A DNA stretch of 64,000 nucleotides from Nocardiopsis metallicus (GTDB lineage Bacteria; Actinomycetota; Actinomycetes; Streptosporangiales; Streptosporangiaceae): NCBI RefSeq assembly GCF_014201115.1, contig NZ_JACHDO010000001.1:4526001-4590000 (forward strand). The letters run 5' to 3'. This document shows positions 8,881-18,368 of this stretch, piece after piece; positions within the stretch are counted from its first letter, which is position 1, and each line of letters opens with the position of its first letter. The notes under the pieces were generated by a model. That model worked only from the letters and a program-made list of their open reading frames with translations. It was not told where the DNA came from and searched no databases. Made by a program: the position numbers and the translations under genes.

Positions 8881-9806
8881 GTGCGGGCCTCCCGGTCCTG
8901 GTTGTGGGTGCGCAGCGCGAGCATGACGTCCTCCAGGCCGCTGTTGTGCACGGTGAACTCGGCCGGGGTGATCCCCTGGCGGCCGAGCTCGGCGGAGACC
9001 GTGAAGGCCAGGTTGGCTCCGGTCCCGGTGAGGTCGAGGGCGTCCCCCTCGGCGGTCGCCTCCCTCACCCCGGGGAGCTCGCGAAGGGCCCCGACGTCGG
9101 TGTTGCGGGCCCGGAACCGGACCCGGGTGGTGCTCACCGAGGCGACCAGCGCCTCGGGGGTGTCCAGGGCGACCACGCTCCCCCCGACGAGCACGGCGAC
9201 CCGGTCGCACAGGTACTCGGCCTCGTCCATGAAGTGGGTGACCAGCACGGCCGTCACCCCGCGCTCGCGCAGGGCGGCCACCGCCGCCCAGGTGTCGCGG
9301 CGGGCGGCCGGGTCCAGTCCGGTGCTGAGTTCGTCGAGCACGACCACGCGGGGGTTGCCCACCAGGGCCAGCGCGATGGACAGGCGCTGCTTCTGGCCGC
9401 CGGAGAGCTTGGTGAACTGCTGGTCGGCCTTCTCCCGCAGCCCGAAGGTGTCCATGAGCTCTTCGGGGTCGGCCGGGTCGGCGTAGAAGGTGGCGAAGAG
9501 CCGCAGGGCCTCGCGCACCGTGACGCGCTCGGAGAGCTGGCTCTGCTGGAGCTGGACGCCGACCAGGCGGCGCACCAGCGCACGGTCGCGTTCGGGGTCC
9601 AGACCCAGGACACGGACCCGGCCTTGATCGGGGCGTTGGAGTCCGGTGACGCACTCGACGGTGGTGGTCTTGCCCGAGCCGTTGGGCCCCACCACCCCGA
9701 AGATCTCCCCTTCACGGATCTCCAGGTCGACCCCGCGGACCGCGCGGGTGCCGCCGAAGGACTTGTGGAGGCCGCGGACCTCGATGACTGTCGCCCGGTC
9801 ACTCAT
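8877..9806 (-). CDS. ABC transporter ATP-binding protein
   Basis: 309 residues with a full ABC core: Walker A GPNGSGKTT (about residues 40-48), a Q-loop (GVQLQQSQL), the LSGGQKQR signature, Walker B VVVLDE and the switch histidine in VTHFMDEAEYLCDR. A C-terminal domain of about 90 residues is typical of drug and lipid exporters of the DrrA type. It forms an operon with the permease downstream (ATGA overlap) and the TetR regulator upstream (8-base overlap). Confidence 0.9.
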   Translation of the reverse strand: MSDRATVIEVRGLHKSFGGTRAVRGVDLEIREGEIFGVVGPNGSGKTTTVECVTGLQRPDQGRVRVLGLDPERDRALVRRLVGVQLQQSQLSERVTVREALRLFATFYADPADPEELMDTFGLREKADQQFTKLSGGQKQRLSIALALVGNPRVVVLDELSTGLDPAARRDTWAAVAALRERGVTAVLVTHFMDEAEYLCDRVAVLVGGSVVALDTPEALVASVSTTRVRFRARNTDVGALRELPGVREATAEGDALDLTGTGANLAFTVSAELGRQGITPAEFTVHNSGLEDVMLALRTHNQDREART

Positions 9807-10410
9807 CCGGGAACTCCCCTTCCGGTTCTATGAGGTGGTCGACCATCTCCGCCAGCCGCTCCCCCGCCGCCCGGAGGTCGAAGCCGGGGTCGCGCAGCGC
9901 CTCGCCGACCAGGGCGTCGATCCCGCCGCTGACGGTGATGGCGAGGACCTTGGTGTCGACCCCGGGGCGCCCGGTCTCCGCGACGGCCTGGTCGAGGATG
10001 TCGGCCAGCCCGCTCCACCGCGTCTGGACCTGTTCCTCTGCGCTCTCGGCGTTCTGGGTGGCGGCGAACCCCTCGGAGATCAGCCGGACCTCGTCGCGGT
10101 GCGCGTCCAGGTAGCCGACCAGGGTGACCACGTAGATCCAGACGGCCTCCCGCAGGCTGACCGCGCGCTCGACCTGTTCGAGCATGTGCCGGGTGAGCCG
10201 GTCGAAGACCTCCTGGAGCGCGGCCCGGATGAGCTCGTCGCGGCTGGAGAAGTGGTAGATGATCCCGCCCTTGGCGATCCCCATCCGTTCGGCGATGCGG
10301 GCCAGCGAGGCCTTGTGGAAGCCGACCTCGGCGACGGTCTCGATGGTCGCCTGGATCATCTGTTCTCGGCGTGCGGCCTGGGTGAACGTCGCCGCTTCTT
10401 TTGAACGCAT
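9799..10410 (-). CDS. TetR family regulator of the adjacent ABC exporter
   Basis: About 203 residues with an N-terminal TetR helix-turn-helix (TIETVAEVGFHKASLARIAE, then KGGIIYHFSSRDEL) and a helical ligand-binding domain. The ATG at 10410 is chosen over a TTG two codons earlier. No ribosome binding site is visible, and a TAATCT hexamer lies 7-12 bases upstream of the ATG, so the message may be leaderless. It is the first gene of the operon with the ABC ATPase and permease, which suggests that it represses all three. Confidence 0.85.
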   Translation of the reverse strand: MRSKEAATFTQAARREQMIQATIETVAEVGFHKASLARIAERMGIAKGGIIYHFSSRDELIRAALQEVFDRLTRHMLEQVERAVSLREAVWIYVVTLVGYLDAHRDEVRLISEGFAATQNAESAEEQVQTRWSGLADILDQAVAETGRPGVDTKVLAITVSGGIDALVGEALRDPGFDLRAAGERLAEMVDHLIEPEGEFPDE

Positions 10411-10436
10411 GGTCAAAGATTAGCACTAGTGGTCAA
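10411..10436 (-). promoter_or_regulatory. probable operator/promoter of the TetR-ABC operon
   Basis: Two GGTCAA direct repeats (10411-10416 and 10431-10436) lie 20 bases apart, two helix turns, and flank an 8-bp palindrome CACTAGTG (10424-10431). On the minus strand TAATCT (10422-10417) could be a -10 element for a leaderless transcript starting near the ATG. Operator function is inferred from position. Confidence 0.4.
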
Positions 10437-10475
10437 TAAAGCGAAGGGGTGGCCTCGCCCGGACAGCACACGCGA

Positions 10476-10511
10476 GAGGGCCGCCCCGGCGGTGACGTCG
10501 GGGCGGCCCTC
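10476..10511 (-). terminator. intrinsic terminator of the GH26-like gene
   Basis: A perfect 12-bp inverted repeat (GAGGGCCGCCCC / GGGGCGGCCCTC) with a 12-base loop lies 36 bases past the glycosidase stop. There is no clear U-tract, as is usual in this genome. Confidence 0.6.
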
Positions 10512-10546
10512 GGAACAGGCGGCGGACGCAGCCGTGGAAGGCGGAC

Positions 10547-11674
10547 TCAGTCGCGGGTGGCGGCGTACTCGGCGAGGCGGCGGACCCGGTCGGGCAGGTT
10601 CACGTAGGGGTCCTGTCCGGCCAGTTCGAAGCCGCGCCGGGCGTACTCGTTGGCCTGGATCCGGAAGTCGCAGCCGTCGCCGACCTTGCTGTCCCACAGC
10701 TTCACCGCGCGCACGCGCTCATAGCGCTTGAGGACGTCCGGGACGTCCGCGTACCACTTCAGGGTCTCCCGGGGACCGATGTCGGTGGTGCCCATCTCAC
10801 CGATCATGACCGGTTTGGTCGGGTCGATCCCGTGTTTGGGCCCCTCCTCCTGGATCCATTCGTAGGTGGGGGCGAGCGCGTCCTCGAAGGAGTCGACGTG
10901 GGTCCAGTTGTTCATCTTGTCGCAGCCGGTCATGTTGTACGCCTCCCAGCTGATCCAGTCGACGTAGTCGTTGCCGGGCCACAGGCCGGGGAGGCGGTTC
11001 ACGTTGCCGGGCCAGCCGGTCACGTTCCACACCCAGATGACGTTGTCCGCGCCCTCGGAGCGGTACAAGTCGACGATGTGCCGCCAGGAGCGCACGAACT
11101 GGGCGGGGGTGCCGCGCTTGTTGTAGCGGTTCTTGCCGTCGGCCTCGTGGTCGAAGGTGACGAAGTAGGGCACCTCCAGCTCCGCGATGGCCCGCGCCTG
11201 GGAGCGCAGCGAGGAGTCGAACTCGCCGCTGAGGATGCTGCGGTAGGAGATGTCCGGGTGCCCGGGCCGGGTGAAGCGGCGGGCCTCGATGTTGGTGTGC
11301 ACGAAGCGGCCCTCGGCGATCATCCGCAGTTCGCGGTCGCCGGGGACGTTCGGCTGGTCGATGCCGCGCCAGGTGTAGACGATGTCCATGTCCCGGCCCA
11401 CCGCGGACTCCAGCGCGCGCACGTCGTCGCCGTAGGGGCTGGCCCCCCACCAGACCCCGCAGGAGGGTTCGAGGATGTCGGAGACGGTGCAGTGGATCTC
11501 CCGGGAGGAGGGCATCCCGAGGAGCGGTGCCGACCGGTGGATCGGCTGACTCTCGGGCGGTCGGCTCTCCGCCGGCGTCGCGGCGTCGGAGGGCGCGTCG
11601 CCCACCCCCGCGAGCCCCAGGGCGAGGAGCAGAGCCCCCGCCGCCGCCATCCCCCGTACCGGTCCGCTGTTCAC
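10547..11674 (-). CDS. secreted glycoside hydrolase, GH26/mannanase-like
   Basis: A hydrophobic N-terminus (MAAAGALLLALGLAGVG after a short basic stretch) looks like a signal peptide, followed by a Pro/Ser-rich linker and a catalytic domain. The fold-defining acidic residues can be seen: FDHEADG (candidate acid/base) and VMIGEMGTTD (candidate nucleophile), together with WVWNVTGWPGN, which fits GH26 and related clan GH-A enzymes. GTG at 11674 is chosen because GGGGGCGG sits six bases upstream; the TTG two codons earlier would abut that site. It lies inside the polysaccharide/sulfation region and may trim or release the locus' own polymer. Substrate is unknown. Confidence 0.7.
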   Translation of the reverse strand: MNSGPVRGMAAAGALLLALGLAGVGDAPSDAATPAESRPPESQPIHRSAPLLGMPSSREIHCTVSDILEPSCGVWWGASPYGDDVRALESAVGRDMDIVYTWRGIDQPNVPGDRELRMIAEGRFVHTNIEARRFTRPGHPDISYRSILSGEFDSSLRSQARAIAELEVPYFVTFDHEADGKNRYNKRGTPAQFVRSWRHIVDLYRSEGADNVIWVWNVTGWPGNVNRLPGLWPGNDYVDWISWEAYNMTGCDKMNNWTHVDSFEDALAPTYEWIQEEGPKHGIDPTKPVMIGEMGTTDIGPRETLKWYADVPDVLKRYERVRAVKLWDSKVGDGCDFRIQANEYARRGFELAGQDPYVNLPDRVRRLAEYAATRD

Positions 11675-11811
11675 GGCCAACCGCCCCCTAGCCCACCCGA
11701 ATGCAACACAGAGTGCTCACATGATGACCATACGTCATGTTTTGCCCGCGCAACACCCTGTCGTTCGCCTAGCGGACAGCAGTACGCAAAACCCCCAGTG
11801 GGACCGTGCCC

Positions 11812-12738
11812 TCAGTAGCCGTAGCGTCCGCGCGTGGGGGAGGTGATCGCGGCGACCAGGCCTCGGCGCCACGGAGCCATCCCCTCCCGCCAGGCGTGAT
11901 CGGCCCGGACGCCCACCGGGCCGGTCCTGAAGCGCATCGGGTTTCCTGAGACCGCGTGGCCCTCGGACAGCTCCACCCCGCCCTCACCCAGGGTGAGCGG
12001 CGTTCCGGCGTGTCCGGCGAAGACGGCCACGCGACCGAACTCGGCCTCCGGGTCGGCCACGAAATCCTCGTAGCGCACCCGCAGGGTCGGGACCCCCTGC
12101 CGGGCCAGCGCGTCCAGCGTGGAGTTCTGGGTCATCCACTGCACCGCCGAACGGCCCGCCGAGTAGCGCGCCATCTCCGGCTCGGAACTTCCCGGCGACG
12201 CGTCCGGGCGCGCCACCCGCTTGCCCCAGGAGTGCGCCACCGCCCGGGGGTCGCGCACCACGTGCAGCAGGCGCATCCGGGCGCCGTACCGCCAGCGCAG
12301 GCAGGCCGCCAGGGAGGCGTGCTTACTGGCGTCCACGATCACCCGGGCACCGCTGACCTGCGCGACCGCCGAGTAGAGCCGGTGATAGAGGTCCGTGTAG
12401 CGCGCGGTGCGGGCCGAGAGGGGGCCCTCCCCCGACGATCCGTTGAGCAGCCCCGGCAGGTAGCGGGTCCGGTCGACGCCGTGCTTGAGCCGCAGCACCC
12501 GCTGGACGTCCAGGCGCTCCCAGCCCCCGAACGCCCGCTTGCCCACCTCCGCCCAGAACCCGCAGTCGGCGAAGGCCAGACCGCAGCCGCAGCGCTCGTT
12601 CTCCACCAGACCCCGCTGCCACAGGTGCACGATCTCACCGACGGAGCAGAACCCGGGCAGCTCACCAAGAAGGCGCTCGATCAGGGTGGAACCGGAACGG
12701 CCCATCCCACCGACGAACACCAGACGATATCCATCCAC
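11812..12738 (-). CDS. PAPS-dependent sulfotransferase
   Basis: A 308-residue sulfotransferase of a different subfamily from the one at 3584. It begins directly with the phosphosulfate loop (GGMGRSGSTL, residues 10-19) and has the 3'-phosphate motif at 162-170 (RDPRAVAHS). A cysteine-rich patch (CGCGLAFADCGFW, residues 50-62) is characteristic of this bacterial subfamily and could bind metal. The start is GTG with only a weak upstream GG-rich site. No membrane segment is seen. A second acceptor position or a second sugar of the same polymer is the simplest role. It is flanked by the GH26-like gene and the IS30 element and probably has its own promoter. Confidence 0.83.
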   Translation of the reverse strand: MDGYRLVFVGGMGRSGSTLIERLLGELPGFCSVGEIVHLWQRGLVENERCGCGLAFADCGFWAEVGKRAFGGWERLDVQRVLRLKHGVDRTRYLPGLLNGSSGEGPLSARTARYTDLYHRLYSAVAQVSGARVIVDASKHASLAACLRWRYGARMRLLHVVRDPRAVAHSWGKRVARPDASPGSSEPEMARYSAGRSAVQWMTQNSTLDALARQGVPTLRVRYEDFVADPEAEFGRVAVFAGHAGTPLTLGEGGVELSEGHAVSGNPMRFRTGPVGVRADHAWREGMAPWRRGLVAAITSPTRGRYGY

Positions 12739-12813
12739 GAGCCCAGGCTATTACCTGAAGTCATTGAGCATTAGCGGAACGTGACATCGCTCCGTGTCGA
12801 CGGCCCTGGAACA

Positions 12814-12830
12814 GAGACGGCCCCGGGGGG
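12814..12830 (-). terminator. left half of a terminator hairpin split by the IS30 element
   Basis: GAGACGGCCCCGGG (12814-12827) pairs with CCCGGGGCCGTTTC (14325-14338) on the far side of the IS element, 13 of 14 positions by Watson-Crick and one by G-T. Together they would have formed the terminator just downstream of the subtilisin gene. The element now occupies the loop. Confidence 0.5.
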
Positions 12831-12847
12831 GGAGGGTGGATTCAAGG

Positions 12848-12862
12848 GGTCATCGCAACACC
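12848..12862 (+). repeat. left terminal inverted repeat of the IS30 element
   Basis: GGTCATCGCAACACC; matches the inverted right end (14282-14296) at 13 of 15 positions. Confidence 0.65.
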
Positions 12863-12869
12863 TCGTTGA

Positions 12870-14255
12870 TCACACGAGTGTATGCAAACGCTCGGCTGGA
12901 GTTTTCCAGCCGAGCGTTTTGCGTGGCCGACCGTTCAGCTTCTGAGCCACGTGCTCCAGGTCCAGCGGGCCGTGCACCGACAGATCGGTGCCCTTGGGAA
13001 AGTACTGGCGCAACAGCCCGTTGGTGTTCTCGTTCGACCCGCGCTGCCAGGGCGAGGCCGGGTCGCAGAAGAACACCGGCACCCCCGTATCCACCGAGAA
13101 CCTTCTGTGACCGGCCATCTCGCTGCCCTGGTCCCAGGTCAAGGACCCGCGCAGATGCTCGGGCAGCGTCTGGACCAGAGCGCTCAGAACGCCTCCCACC
13201 GCCTCGGCGGTGTGCTCGCCGGGCAGGTGCCCGAGCATCACATACCTGCTCGACCGCTCGACCAAGGTGATGATCGCGGACTTGTTATGCGCCCCCGTGA
13301 TCAAATCGCCCTCCCAATGCCCTGGAACAGCACGGTCTTCGACCTCGGCGGGGCGCTCGCTGATCATCACCATCGGATCAACGAACCGGCTCTGCCTGTG
13401 CTCGGAGGAACGGCGGGGCTTGCGTCGGATGCGTCCGGTGCGCAGCGCGGCGGCGACCTCGCGTTTGAGCCCGCCCCGGGCCTGGACGTAGAGCGCCTGG
13501 TAGATCGTTTCGTGGCTCACACGCATGTCCTGGTCATCAGGATGGTCCTCAACGATCCGGTTGCTGATCTGCTCGGGGGACCATTGTTCCTCCAACCCTT
13601 GGGCGACGTAGTCGCGCAAGGGGCCGGGGCAGGCGAGCTTGGCGGGTTTGGGACGCGCCCGCTGTGCGATGGCCCGGCGTTGGGCCGTATAGGCGCCGTA
13701 GGAGCCGTCCTGGCCACGGTGGTGGTCGAGTTCACGCTTGATCGTCGAGGCGGGTCGCCCCAGGTCGCGGCCGATCGCTCGCAGGCTCCACCCGGCCCGG
13801 TGAAGGTCAGCGATCCTCTCCCGCTCGTGCAGGGTCAAAAAGCGTGGATGCACCTGCCGTTCGAGTGCGTCCAACGCTGGTTGGGGGCTGGTCATGGGCT
13901 CTATGGTGGTCTGTCCGGTGGAGTAGTTCACCCGGCGGCCATCGGCATAGATCCTTGAGTTGCCGGACTTGCGTACCCCGCGGTCCCAGTCTTTGGCGGT
14001 GCGCTCGTTGATCCCGACCCGCCGGGCGGCCTCTCGGCGGGGCACAGCGCTCTGACGCAGGCGGTGGTACTCGTCTCGTGCTGGGTGGCGGCGCTGCTGG
14101 CGCCTGGAGCGTAGTCCGGCTTTGCGTGCCCAGGTGAACGCGGTGTTGGGGTTGATACCGAGCTTTCGGGCTACCTCGGTGACGTTCCCGGACTCGGTCA
14201 TCAGCTCCAGGAACCGCTCCCGCAGCCGGGCCAGTTCTTGCTTGGAAAACGACAC
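12870..14255 (-). CDS. IS30 family transposase
   Basis: 461 residues, longer than the usual 320-400 because of an extra N-terminal helix-turn-helix region (residues about 1-95). The IS30-type HTH follows (TLHERERIADLHRAGWSLRA), then the DDE integrase core: D317 in HWEGDLIT, D375 in WDQGSEM and E409 in SNENTNGLLRQYFPKG. The C-terminal signature RPRKTLGWKTPAE is intact. The GTG start has GGAGG about eleven bases upstream. All catalytic residues and both ends are present, so the element may still be active. A strong hairpin lies in the last 40 bases of the gene and another covers the region just upstream of the start. Confidence 0.93.
   Translation of the reverse strand: MSFSKQELARLRERFLELMTESGNVTEVARKLGINPNTAFTWARKAGLRSRRQQRRHPARDEYHRLRQSAVPRREAARRVGINERTAKDWDRGVRKSGNSRIYADGRRVNYSTGQTTIEPMTSPQPALDALERQVHPRFLTLHERERIADLHRAGWSLRAIGRDLGRPASTIKRELDHHRGQDGSYGAYTAQRRAIAQRARPKPAKLACPGPLRDYVAQGLEEQWSPEQISNRIVEDHPDDQDMRVSHETIYQALYVQARGGLKREVAAALRTGRIRRKPRRSSEHRQSRFVDPMVMISERPAEVEDRAVPGHWEGDLITGAHNKSAIITLVERSSRYVMLGHLPGEHTAEAVGGVLSALVQTLPEHLRGSLTWDQGSEMAGHRRFSVDTGVPVFFCDPASPWQRGSNENTNGLLRQYFPKGTDLSVHGPLDLEHVAQKLNGRPRKTLGWKTPAERLHTLV
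12884..12922 (-). other. long hairpin within the 3' end of the transposase gene
   Basis: GCAAACGCTCGGCTGG (12884-12899) faces CCAGCCGAGCGTTTTGC (12906-12922) across a 6-base loop: a 16-bp stem with one bulged base. It overlaps the codons of the conserved KTLGW motif, so protein constraint and RNA structure coincide. It could end transcription or protect the message. Confidence 0.6.
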
Positions 14256-14296
14256 GGTGGTCGCAACCTCCCCAAAGTCAGGGTGTTGCGACCACC
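14256..14296 (-). other. fold-back repeat between IS end and transposase start
   Basis: GGTGGTCGCAAC (14256-14267) is a perfect inverted copy of GTTGCGACCACC (14285-14296). In a transcript entering from outside the element, the end would pair with the bases just before the GTG and next to the GGAGG ribosome binding site, which would hinder translation. A transcript starting inside would lack one arm. Confidence 0.5.
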
Positions 14297-14402
14297 ACTA
14301 GAACCCAAGGAGGCTCGCTCCCGGCCCGGGGCCGTTTCACTCGTGGTCGACGGTCAGTCCGTCAGGGTGTGGACGCGCGGGGACTCCACAGCCCGGACGG
14401 TC

Positions 14403-15563
<1,161 letters not shown>

Positions 15564-15974
15564 GCGGCTCCTCCTTGTGGGGGTATTCATATTGGGAGTA
15601 CGCGACAGGACATAACCGTGCGTATTGGCGCGATTGCGATCCCGTGCACGATTCGCACACTTTAGACAGACTTGACCCCTGAATGCCAGAGGGCGAGCGG
15701 ATTTTTTTTGAACGATCACCCTCCGCGCCACTAGCCAATGCGCCATGTTCACACGCCTCGGGGTTACACTCTGCTTGGCCTGAGCGCCTGTATACGCCCC
15801 TAACGCCGGGTAACTTCCGCACCCTCGGGAACCGCTTTAGCTGGATCTCCATTGGTACCGAGGCCCAGAAAAAAGCTGATCAAGCCTTTACATCAGGAAA
15901 ACATCAGCGCAAGAAACAGGCCCGCACCGGTCTGGGCCGCCCCACTCGGACACCCCTGTCGGGAACACACGAAA
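15564..15974. other. intergenic region with lower GC content
   Basis: About 410 bases separate the protease start from the cysN terminator. The part from about 15660 to 15960 has A/T runs (eight T at 15703-15710; six A at 15869-15874) and is visibly poorer in GC than its neighbours. I see no convincing gene. It must contain the protease promoter, but no clear -35/-10 pair stands out. Confidence 0.4.
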
Positions 15975-15997
15975 CGGGGCCGCGAAAAGCGGCCCCG
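15975..15997 (-). terminator. terminator of the cysN operon
   Basis: CGGGGCCGC and its perfect inverted copy GCGGCCCCG enclose the loop GAAAA, 32 bases past the cysN stop, followed on the minus strand by TTTCGT. Confidence 0.75.
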
Positions 15998-16028
15998 CTC
16001 GGAATGTTTAGGCTTTTACCGGGTACGT

Positions 16029-17297
16029 CTAGTCGGCTTTGACGACCATTCCGGCGCCCACCGTGGTGTTGGTGGCCTCGTCGATGAGGATGAACCCGCC
16101 CGTCTGCCGGTTCTTCGCGTACTCGTCCACGAACAGCGGCTGGGTGGAGCGCAGCCGCACCCGGCCGATCTCGTTGAGCGCCAGGTGGTCAGCGCTCTCG
16201 TCGCGGTGCAGCGAGTTCACGTCCAGCCGGTAGCGCAGGTCCTTGACCATGACCTTCGCGGTGCGGGTCGTGTGTTTGACGAGGAGCTTGGAGCGCGGCG
16301 TGAGCTTGCGGGCGTCCGTCATCCAGCACACCATCGCCTCGATGTCCTGGGACACCGCCGGGGTGTTGTTGGGGCGGCAGATCATGTCGCCCCGGGAGAT
16401 GTCGATCTCGTCCTCCAGCAGCAGGGTGACCGACATCGGCGAGAACGCCTCCGCCACCTCCCCGTCCGCGGTGAGGACCTTGGCGATGCGCGTGGACAGC
16501 CCCGAGGGCAGGTGCGTGACCTCGTCGCCGGGCTTGAGGACCCCGCCCGCGAGCTGGCCCGCGTAGCCCCGGTAGTCGTGCAGCTCCGGGTCGTCGGACT
16601 TGTGCGGCCGGATCACGTACTGCACCGGGAAGCGCGCGTCGATCAGGTTGCGGTCCGAGGCGATGTGCACGTTCTCCAGGTGGTGCAGCAGGGAACCGCC
16701 CGTGTACCAGGGCATGTTCTCGGACTGGCTCACCACGTTGTCGCCGTGCAGGGCGGAGATCGGCACGAAGGTGAGGTCGCGCGCGTCCAGCTTGGCGGCG
16801 AACTCGGCGAACTCGGCCTTGATCTCATCGAAACGGTCCTGGGAGTAGTCGACCAGGTCCATCTTGTTCACCGCGAGCACCAGGTGCGGCACCTGGAGCA
16901 GGGTGGTGAGGAAGGCGTGGCGGCGGCTCTGCTCCTGCAGGCCCTTGCGGGCGTCCACCAGGATGATCGCCAGGTCGGCGGTGGAGGCGCCGGTGACCAT
17001 GTTCCGGGTGTACTGGATGTGCCCGGGGGTGTCAGCGATGATGAAGGTGCGCTTGGGGGTGGCGAAGTAGCGGTACGCCACGTCGATGGTGATGCCCTGC
17101 TCACGCTCGGCGCGCAGGCCGTCGGTGAGCAGCGCGAGGTTGGTCTGCTCCTCGCCGCGGGCGACGCTGGTGCGCTCCACGGCGTCGAGCTGGTCCTCGA
17201 AGATGGACTTGGAGTCGTACAGCAGGCGCCCGATCAGGGTGCTCTTGCCGTCGTCCACGGAGCCCGCCGTGGCGAACCGCAGGATGTCGTTGCTCAT
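16029..17297 (-). CDS. cysN: sulfate adenylyltransferase subunit 1 (GTPase)
   Basis: The 422-residue GTPase subunit of ATP sulfurylase couples GTP hydrolysis to adenylation of sulfate to APS. The EF-Tu-like G domain has G1 GSVDDGKST (12-20), G3 DTPGH, G4 NKMD, and two C-terminal beta-barrel domains follow. The length is that of CysN alone; no APS kinase domain (CysC) is fused, so PAPS formation needs a kinase encoded elsewhere. It follows cysD by 77 bases and is the last gene of the PGT-cysQ-cysD-cysN run. Confidence 0.95.
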   Translation of the reverse strand: MSNDILRFATAGSVDDGKSTLIGRLLYDSKSIFEDQLDAVERTSVARGEEQTNLALLTDGLRAEREQGITIDVAYRYFATPKRTFIIADTPGHIQYTRNMVTGASTADLAIILVDARKGLQEQSRRHAFLTTLLQVPHLVLAVNKMDLVDYSQDRFDEIKAEFAEFAAKLDARDLTFVPISALHGDNVVSQSENMPWYTGGSLLHHLENVHIASDRNLIDARFPVQYVIRPHKSDDPELHDYRGYAGQLAGGVLKPGDEVTHLPSGLSTRIAKVLTADGEVAEAFSPMSVTLLLEDEIDISRGDMICRPNNTPAVSQDIEAMVCWMTDARKLTPRSKLLVKHTTRTAKVMVKDLRYRLDVNSLHRDESADHLALNEIGRVRLRSTQPLFVDEYAKNRQTGGFILIDEATNTTVGAGMVVKAD

Positions 17298-17374
17298 GAT
17301 GCCTGGTCCAATGTGCGAAGTATGAGACGGCCGGGGAGCCGCGGGTGAGGAGTGGGGAGGCGGCGGCGCGGCTG

Positions 17375-18307
17375 CTAGAAGTAGCCCTCGCGCTTGCGGT
17401 CCTCCATCGCGGCCTCGCTGGCCCGGTCGTCGGCGCGGGTCTGACCGCGCTCGGTGATCCGGGTCGCGGCGATCTCGGCGATGATGTCGTCCAGCTCCAC
17501 GGCCGTGGACTTGACCGCACCGGTGCAGGTCAGGTCACCGACGGTGCGATAGCGCACGGTCTCGGTGAAGGGCACCTCGGTCTCGTCGCGCTGAATGAGC
17601 GGGGAGTCGGCGAGCAGGATGCCGTCGCGCTCGAACACGCTCCGCTCGTGGGCGAAGTAGATCGAGGGCAGCTCCAGCTCCTCCCGCTGGATGTAGCCCC
17701 ACACGTCGAGCTCGGTCCAGTTGGAGATCGGGAAGACCCGGATGTGCTCGTCCCGGTTGATCCGGGTGTTGAACACGTTCCAGAGCTCGGGGCGCTGGTT
17801 CTTGGGGTCCCACTGGCCGAACTCGTCGCGGAAGGAGAAGACCCGCTCCTTGGCGCGGGCCTTCTCCTCGTCGCGGCGGGCGCCGCCGAACGCGGCGTCG
17901 AAGCCGTTGTCCTCGATGGCCTCCAGCAGCGCCGAGGTCTGCAGCCGGTTGCGACTGGCCCAGCGGCCGGTGGGCTCGGTGACCTTGCCCGCGTCGATCT
18001 GCTCCTGGACCGAGGCGACGACCAGTCGCACCCCGGCCTGGGCCACCCGACGGTCCCGGAACTCGATGACCTCGTCGAAGTTGTGTCCGGTGTCCACGTG
18101 CATGACGGGGAACGGGATCGGGCCGGGCCAGAAGGCCTTCTCCGCCAGGCGCAGCATGACGATGGAGTCCTTGCCGCCGGAGAAGAGGAGCACGGGGCGC
18201 TCGAACTCCGCCGCCACCTCGCGCATGATGAAGATCGCCTCGGCCTCGAGGACGTCCAGCTGGGAGAGCTGGTAACGCCCGAGCGCCTGCTGACTCGCCT
18301 GACCCAT
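17375..18307 (-). CDS. cysD: sulfate adenylyltransferase subunit 2
   Basis: 310 residues; catalytic subunit of ATP sulfurylase with the PP-loop SGGKDS at 43-48, the HVDTGHNFDE segment and a C-terminal RxxxRE-type tail (RASEAAMEDRKREGYF). It forms APS with CysN. ATG at 18307 is chosen because it gives the family's usual N-terminus and has AAGG about nine bases upstream. It lies 61 bases from cysQ with no terminator visible, consistent with one transcript. No assimilatory reductase genes are nearby, so the APS made here may serve sulfation. Confidence 0.95.
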   Translation of the reverse strand: MGQASQQALGRYQLSQLDVLEAEAIFIMREVAAEFERPVLLFSGGKDSIVMLRLAEKAFWPGPIPFPVMHVDTGHNFDEVIEFRDRRVAQAGVRLVVASVQEQIDAGKVTEPTGRWASRNRLQTSALLEAIEDNGFDAAFGGARRDEEKARAKERVFSFRDEFGQWDPKNQRPELWNVFNTRINRDEHIRVFPISNWTELDVWGYIQREELELPSIYFAHERSVFERDGILLADSPLIQRDETEVPFTETVRYRTVGDLTCTGAVKSTAVELDDIIAEIAATRITERGQTRADDRASEAAMEDRKREGYF

Positions 18308-18368
18308 GGAATCCGCCTTAGAAATACCGACACACACGACCGGTTCCACCGCGGAGGGGTCCTTCGGT

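Larger units (their letters stand above)
12846..14298 (-). mobile_element. IS30-family insertion sequence, apparently intact
   Basis: About 1.45 kb holding a single complete transposase gene bounded by imperfect terminal inverted repeats. The conserved core TCGCAACACC lies at 12853-12862 and, inverted, at 14282-14291, preceded on both sides by GGT two bases away. I could not identify a convincing target-site duplication, so the exact outer ends are uncertain by a few bases. The element is inserted within an inverted repeat, a target preference known in this family. Confidence 0.8.

Noticed and set aside
10417..10436. TTGACC (10436-10431) and TAATCT (10422-10417) as a -35/-10 pair for the TetR-ABC operon
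   Set aside because: They are only eight bases apart, far too close for a sigma-70-type promoter.
15683..16042. 119-codon plus-strand frame in the protease/cysN intergenic region
   Set aside because: Runs through the cysN terminator and into its 3' end, has no ribosome binding site and no recognisable domain.
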